From positions 1-43,265 of the forward strand of contig NZ_QTPO01000064.1 of the NCBI RefSeq assembly GCF_003853645.1: DNA of 43,265 nucleotides, given 5' to 3'. This DNA comes from Burkholderia sp. Bp9143 (GTDB lineage Bacteria > Pseudomonadota > Gammaproteobacteria > Burkholderiales > Burkholderiaceae). Shown here piece after piece: positions 39,695-43,265 of this stretch. The position numbers were made by a program, and so were the translations under genes. Position 1 is the stretch's first letter. Each line of letters begins with the position of its first letter. A model generated the notes under the pieces. It was not told the DNA's origin. It did no database searches and saw nothing but the letters and a program-made list of their open reading frames with translations.

Positions 39695-40393
39695 TTACTG
39701 TGCTGCCAGCGTAGCCTGGTCGACACGCACGCCGACGCCCATCGTGCTCGACAGTGCGATCTTGCGCAGGTAGACGCCCTTGCTCGTTGCCGGCTTCGCC
39801 TTTTGCAGCGCTTCGATCAGTGCCGACAGGTTCGAACGCAGTGCGGTCGATTCGAACGATGCACGGCCGATGGTCGCGTGGATGATACCGGCCTTGTCGA
39901 CACGGAATTGCACCTGACCAGCCTTCGCGTTCTTGACGGCGGTTGCGACGTCCGGCGTGACCGTGCCGACCTTCGGGTTCGGCATCAGGCCGCGCGGGCC
40001 GAGGATCTGACCGAGCGTACCGACGATACGCATCGTGTCCGGCGAAGCGATCACGATGTCGAAGTCCATCTGGCCAGCCTTGATCTGCTCAGCCAGGTCT
40101 TCCATACCGACGATTTCCGCGCCTGCTGCACGTGCCTGCTCGGCCTTTTCGCCTTGCGCGAACACGGCAACGCGAACCGACTTGCCCGTACCTGCCGGCA
40201 GAACGACCGAACCACGAACAACCTGGTCCGACTTCTTCGCATCGATGCCGAGCTGAACTGCGACGTCGATCGATTCGTTGAACTTCGCGCTCGCGCATTC
40301 CTTCACGAGTGCCAGTGCGTCTTCGATCGCGTACAGCTTCTGACGGTCGACCTTGGCGGCAAATGCCTGACGGCGCTTGGAGATCTTAGCCAT
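39695..40393 (-). CDS. rplA: 50S ribosomal protein L1
   Basis: L1 forms the mobile stalk at the E-site of the 50S subunit. In E. coli it represses the rplKA transcript. The 232-residue protein has the two-domain family pattern, including VVLPAGTGKSVRVAVFAQGE, LGPRGLMPNPKVGTVT near residues 130-145, and VQFRVDKAGIIHATIGRASF. Its ATG follows the rplK stop with no intervening base (TAAATG), so translation is coupled. Confidence 0.98.
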   Translation of the reverse strand: MAKISKRRQAFAAKVDRQKLYAIEDALALVKECASAKFNESIDVAVQLGIDAKKSDQVVRGSVVLPAGTGKSVRVAVFAQGEKAEQARAAGAEIVGMEDLAEQIKAGQMDFDIVIASPDTMRIVGTLGQILGPRGLMPNPKVGTVTPDVATAVKNAKAGQVQFRVDKAGIIHATIGRASFESTALRSNLSALIEALQKAKPATSKGVYLRKIALSSTMGVGVRVDQATLAAQ

Positions 40394-40825
40394 TTACACG
40401 CCCTCCACAGTGATGCCCATCGAGCGTGCGCTACCAGCGATGGTGCGAACGGCTGCGTCCAGATCAGCTGCCGTAAGGTCCGGCATCTTGGTCTTCGCGA
40501 TTTCTTCGGCTTGAGCGCGCGTGATCGAACCAACCTTGTCGGTATGCGGCTTGCTCGAGCCCTTGTCCACCTTCGCCGCCTTCTTGATCAGGACGGTCGC
40601 CGGCGGCGTCTTCATCACGAACGTGAAGCTCTTGTCAGCGAATGCCGTGATGACCACCGGCACCGGCAGACCCGGCTCCATGCCTTGAGTCTGCGCGTTG
40701 AACGCCTTGCAGAACTCCATGATGTTCAGGCCGCGCTGGCCCAGTGCCGGACCGACCGGCGGCGACGGGTTGGCTTTACCTGCAGGGATCTGCAGCTTGA
40801 TAAAGCCGATAATCTTCTTTGCCAT
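40394..40825 (-). CDS. rplK: 50S ribosomal protein L11
   Basis: L11 binds the GTPase-associated centre of 23S rRNA and is required for stringent-response signalling by RelA. The 143-residue protein has the N-terminal PAGKANPSPPVGPALGQRGL segment. The C-terminal RNA-binding domain has the signature ARSMGITVEGV at its end. GAGG precedes the ATG. A hairpin with a CCTCC loop lies just upstream. Confidence 0.98.
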   Translation of the reverse strand: MAKKIIGFIKLQIPAGKANPSPPVGPALGQRGLNIMEFCKAFNAQTQGMEPGLPVPVVITAFADKSFTFVMKTPPATVLIKKAAKVDKGSSKPHTDKVGSITRAQAEEIAKTKMPDLTAADLDAAVRTIAGSARSMGITVEGV

Positions 40826-40840
40826 TTGTGAACCTCATTG

Positions 40841-40859
40841 GAACGCCGGAGGGGCGTTC
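40841..40859 (-). promoter_or_regulatory. rplK leader hairpin with CCTCC loop
   Basis: On the minus strand GAACGCC (40859-40853), loop CCTCC, then GGCGTTC (40847-40841) form a perfect 7 bp stem. It ends 15 bases before the rplK ATG and 4 bases before the GAGG ribosome-binding site. The loop can pair with that site. A role as an L1-type control element is only suggested. Confidence 0.4.
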
Positions 40860-40933
40860 GGTGAGTGATAACGCGCTTTCGCCGCTGGCTACTGACGCTC
40901 CTCAACGGCCATAACGCGGACCGTAAGCGCGAA

Positions 40934-40957
40934 GGTGGGCAGCCGAGGCTGCCCACC
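40934..40957. other. Perfect 11 bp palindrome after nusG
   Basis: GGTGGGCAGCC, two bases, then GGCTGCCCACC form a 24-base hairpin that begins 9 bases beyond the nusG stop. No T-run follows on the minus strand (TTCGCGCTTACGG). It may protect the 3' end of the secE-nusG transcript or be a processing site, not a normal terminator. Confidence 0.6.
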
Positions 40958-40966
40958 GAATCGGGA

Positions 40967-41524
40967 TCAAACTTTTTCGACCTGGCCGAACTCGAGTTCG
41001 ACCGGGGTGGAGCGGCCAAAGATGGTGACCGACACCCGCACGCGCGATTTCTCGTAGTTGACTTCCTCGACCGTGCCGTTGAAGTCCGTGAACGGGCCTT
41101 CCTTGACCCGCACCATCTCGCCAACTTCGAACAGGGTCTTCGGGCGCGGCTTCTCGACGCCTTCCTGCATCTGCGACATGATCTTCTCGACTTCCTTCGG
41201 GGAAATCGGGGTCGGGCGGTTACGCGCACCGCCGACGAAACCCGTGACCTTCGCCGTGTTCTTCACGAGGTGCCACGTTTCGTCCGTCATTTCCATTTCC
41301 ACCAGCACGTAGCCGGGGAAGAAACGACGCTCGGTTACAGCCTTGTGGCCGCCCTTGACTTCGACCACTTCTTCGGTCGGAACCAGGATCTGACCGAATT
41401 TGTCCTGCATGCCAGCACGTTCGATGCGCTCCTGAAGCGCACGTTGCACGCTCTTCTCCATACCGGAGTAGGCGTGCACGACGTACCAACGCTTTCCGCT
41501 CGGGGATGCCGGAGTATCGCTCAT
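40967..41524 (-). CDS. nusG: Transcription termination/antitermination factor NusG
   Basis: NusG binds RNA polymerase, suppresses pausing and links it to Rho or, through S10, to the ribosome. The 185-residue protein has the N-terminal NGN domain (WYVVHAYSGMEKSVQRALQE near residues 13-32; FFPGYVLVEMEM in the middle). The C-terminal KOW domain has VKEGPFTDFNGTVEEV. It starts one base after the secE stop, the common secE-nusG coupling. Confidence 0.98.
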   Translation of the reverse strand: MSDTPASPSGKRWYVVHAYSGMEKSVQRALQERIERAGMQDKFGQILVPTEEVVEVKGGHKAVTERRFFPGYVLVEMEMTDETWHLVKNTAKVTGFVGGARNRPTPISPKEVEKIMSQMQEGVEKPRPKTLFEVGEMVRVKEGPFTDFNGTVEEVNYEKSRVRVSVTIFGRSTPVELEFGQVEKV

Positions 41525-41525
41525 A

Positions 41526-41906
41526 TCATTTCCAACCCAGAATCGCCGAGAAAATCACCCATTCGATCGATTTGTCACTCAACCAGAGGAAAATCGCCAT
41601 CACGAGCACGAAACCGAACACGACGAGTGTGGTTTGCGTTGCTTCCTTGCGGGTGGGCCAAACGACCTTGCGGACTTCCTTGTACGAATCCTTGGCAAAC
41701 GCGATGAGGCTCTTGCCAGGTGCGGACATCAGACCGACGGCCACGCCGGCGATGATACCTACCGCCAATGCGGCACCGCGGACATACCACTGCTGGTTGG
41801 CCAGCCAGAAGAAGCCCACGAATCCGGCCAAGACCAGCAATACGCCCAGGGCCAGCATCAGCTTATCGCCGGAGGTATTTACAGTTTCGACGGATGGATT
41901 CGCCAT
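41526..41906 (-). CDS. secE: Preprotein translocase subunit SecE
   Basis: SecE clamps SecY in the translocon. The 126-residue protein has three predicted membrane spans (near residues 15-35, 43-62 and 94-115), like the E. coli form rather than the single-span type. The conserved amphipathic segment FAKDSYKEVRKVVWPTRKEA, near residues 69-88, precedes the last span. AAGG lies 6 bases before the ATG. It is immediately downstream of tRNA-Trp and a hairpin. Confidence 0.97.
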   Translation of the reverse strand: MANPSVETVNTSGDKLMLALGVLLVLAGFVGFFWLANQQWYVRGAALAVGIIAGVAVGLMSAPGKSLIAFAKDSYKEVRKVVWPTRKEATQTTLVVFGFVLVMAIFLWLSDKSIEWVIFSAILGWK

Positions 41907-41915
41907 AACACCTTA

Positions 41916-41942
41916 AAACAAATGCCACGTGGGACACGTGGC
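41916..41942 (-). terminator. Attenuator-like hairpin between tRNA-Trp and secE
   Basis: On the minus strand GCCACGTG (41942-41935), loop TCC, then CACGTGGC (41931-41924) form a perfect 8 bp stem, followed by ATTTGTTTT. It starts 6 bases after the tRNA 3' end and ends just before the secE ribosome-binding site. It may cause partial termination, or mark the 3' processing site of the tRNA. Confidence 0.6.
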
Positions 41943-41948
41943 GATTTT

Positions 41949-42024
41949 TGGCAGGGGCAGAGGGAATCGAACCCCCAACCTTCGGTTTTGGAGACCGACG
42001 CTCTGCCAGTTGAGCTATACCCCT
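41949..42024 (-). tRNA. trpT: tRNA-Trp (anticodon CCA)
   Basis: The 76-base gene reads on the minus strand from AGGGGTA to TGCCCCT-G-CCA. The acceptor stem pairs with one G-U, the D-arm region is TAGCTCAACTGGCAGAGC, and the anticodon loop CTCCAAA (anticodon CCA at 41991-41989) closes the CGGT/ACCG stem. The T-arm GGGGGTTCGATTCCCTC is typical. The terminal CCA is encoded. It lies between tuf copy 2 and secE, the usual betaproteobacterial and gammaproteobacterial place. Confidence 0.97.
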
Positions 42025-42034
42025 AAACCATACT

Positions 42035-42056
42035 GGGGCTGGCTGTTGCCAGCCCC
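42035..42056. other. Hairpin between tuf copy 2 and tRNA-Trp
   Basis: GGGGCTGGC (42035-42043), loop TGTT, then GCCAGCCCC (42048-42056) form a perfect 9 bp stem. On the minus strand it follows the tuf stop by about 27 bases and ends 10 bases before the tRNA 5' end. No T-run follows, so a processing or stabilising role is more likely than termination. Confidence 0.55.
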
Positions 42057-42083
42057 AAAACTGTCGATCAACGAATAACTGGC

Positions 42084-43265
42084 TTACTCGATGATCTTGG
42101 CGACGACGCCGGCGCCGACGGTACGGCCACCTTCGCGGATTGCGAAGCGCAGACCTTCTTCCATCGCGATCGGAGCGATCAGCTTCACCGTGATCGACAC
42201 GTTGTCGCCCGGCATCACCATTTCCTTGTCCTTCGGCAGCTCGATCGAGCCCGTCACGTCCGTCGTACGGAAGTAGAACTGCGGACGGTAGTTGTTGAAG
42301 AACGGCGTGTGACGGCCGCCTTCGTCCTTGCTCAGCACGTACACTTCAGCCGTGAAGTGCGTGTGCGGCGTAATCGAACCCGGCTTCGCCAGAACCTGGC
42401 CACGCTCCACGTCTTCACGCTTCGTGCCGCGCAGCAGGATACCAACGTTGTCGCCTGCTTGACCTTGGTCCAGCAGCTTGCGGAACATTTCAACGCCCGT
42501 GCAGGTCGTCTTCACCGTCGGCTTGATACCGACGATTTCGATTTCCTCGCCGACCTTCACGATGCCGCGCTCGACACGACCCGTCACCACCGTACCACGG
42601 CCCGAGATCGAGAACACGTCTTCAACCGGCATCAGGAATGCGCCGTCAACTGCACGCTCCGGCGTCGGGATGTACGTGTCCAGCGCGTCTGCCAGGCTCA
42701 TGATCGCCACTTCGCCCAGCTCGCCCGTGTCGCCTTCCAGCGCCAGCTTTGCCGAACCCTTCACGATCGGCGTGTCGTCGCCCGGGAAGTCGTACTTCGA
42801 CAGGAGTTCGCGAACTTCCATCTCGACCAGCTCGAGCAGTTCAGCGTCGTCCACCATGTCGCACTTGTTCAGGAACACGATGATGTACGGAACGCCAACC
42901 TGACGTGCCAGCAGGATGTGCTCACGCGTTTGCGGCATCGGGCCGTCTGCTGCCGAGCAAACCAGGATCGCGCCGTCCATCTGCGCTGCGCCCGTGATCA
43001 TGTTCTTCACATAGTCAGCGTGGCCCGGGCAGTCGACGTGTGCGTAGTGGCGGTTGGCCGTTTCGTACTCGACGTGTGCCGTGTTGATCGTGATGCCGCG
43101 CGCCTTTTCTTCCGGTGCCGCGTCGATCTGGTCGTATGCCTTCGCTTCGCCGCCGAACTTCTTCGTCAGCACCGTCGTGATCGCTGCCGTCAGCGTCGTC
43201 TTGCCGTGGTCAACGTGACCAATCGTACCAACGTTGACGTGCGGCTTGGTCCGCTCAAATTTACC
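42084..43265 (-). CDS. tuf: Elongation factor Tu (copy 2, first three codons missing)
   Basis: This is the second EF-Tu gene, cut by the right edge of the window so that only the first three codons (MAK, by comparison with copy 1) are absent. The rest is identical in protein sequence to copy 1 and, by eye, in all 1182 shared nucleotides (a constant offset of 19163 bases). It heads the tuf-tRNA-Trp-secE-nusG-rif segment, while copy 1 ends the str segment. Duplicate tuf genes kept identical by gene conversion are well known in proteobacteria. Confidence 0.98.
   Translation of the reverse strand, partial: GKFERTKPHVNVGTIGHVDHGKTTLTAAITTVLTKKFGGEAKAYDQIDAAPEEKARGITINTAHVEYETANRHYAHVDCPGHADYVKNMITGAAQMDGAILVCSAADGPMPQTREHILLARQVGVPYIIVFLNKCDMVDDAELLELVEMEVRELLSKYDFPGDDTPIVKGSAKLALEGDTGELGEVAIMSLADALDTYIPTPERAVDGAFLMPVEDVFSISGRGTVVTGRVERGIVKVGEEIEIVGIKPTVKTTCTGVEMFRKLLDQGQAGDNVGILLRGTKREDVERGQVLAKPGSITPHTHFTAEVYVLSKDEGGRHTPFFNNYRPQFYFRTTDVTGSIELPKDKEMVMPGDNVSITVKLIAPIAMEEGLRFAIREGGRTVGAGVVAKIIE

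Overview
The window is high-GC chromosomal DNA from a betaproteobacterium, most likely Burkholderia (Burkholderia cepacia complex or a close relative). This is inferred from the gene order (system II cytochrome c biogenesis genes, cytochrome c4, engB, hemB, dsbD, cutA, then the full ribosomal superoperon), the strong avoidance of TTA, CTA and TCA codons, and protein sequences that look Burkholderia-like. Species level was not resolved, and no database search was run.

Left flank (1-7795). The minus strand carries ccsB (cut by the window edge), resB and a di-haem cytochrome c4. These handle covalent haem attachment and periplasmic electron transfer. On the plus strand are the GTPase gene engB (yihA) and hemB, the second step of tetrapyrrole synthesis. 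Convergent to hemB on the minus strand is cutA-dsbD, a periplasmic thiol-reducing gene pair. The 253-base engB-hemB gap is the most unusual place in the window: it looks like a minus-strand small RNA gene with an anti-Shine-Dalgarno loop and its own terminator.

Ribosomal and transcription core (8002-43265, all minus strand, so read right to left). The order of transcription is tuf (copy 2, lacking its first three codons at the window end), tRNA-Trp, secE, nusG, rplK, rplA, rplJ, rplL, rpoB, rpoC, recQ, rpsL, rpsG, fusA, tuf (copy 1), rpsJ, rplC, rplD, rplW, rplB, rpsS, rplV, rpsC, rplP, rpmC, rpsQ, rplN, rplX, rplE, rpsN, rpsH, rplF, rplR, rpsE, rpmD, rplO, secY, infA, rpmJ, rpsM, rpsK, rpsD, rpoA, rplQ. 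The E. coli rif, str, S10, spc and alpha operons are therefore joined end to end, with only recQ inserted. Every gene is intact and of family-typical length except those cut by the window edges. rpoB and rpsL carry the drug-sensitive residues at the classical rifampicin and streptomycin positions.

Regulatory punctuation is visible between the genes. There are sigma70-type promoters before rpsL (str), before rplN (spc), and one inside S10 between rpsJ and rplC. Attenuator-like hairpins with T-runs lie between tRNA-Trp and secE, rplL and rpoB, rpsD and rpoA, and rpoA and rplQ. Strong terminators follow rpoC, tuf copy 1, rplQ, hemB/dsbD and cytochrome c4. Candidate ribosomal-protein autoregulatory leaders lie before rplJ, rpsG, rpsJ and rplK. 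I see no CRISPR array, prophage, insertion sequence or other mobile element. The window is mostly a conserved housekeeping region; the novelty is in the intergenic RNA structures.
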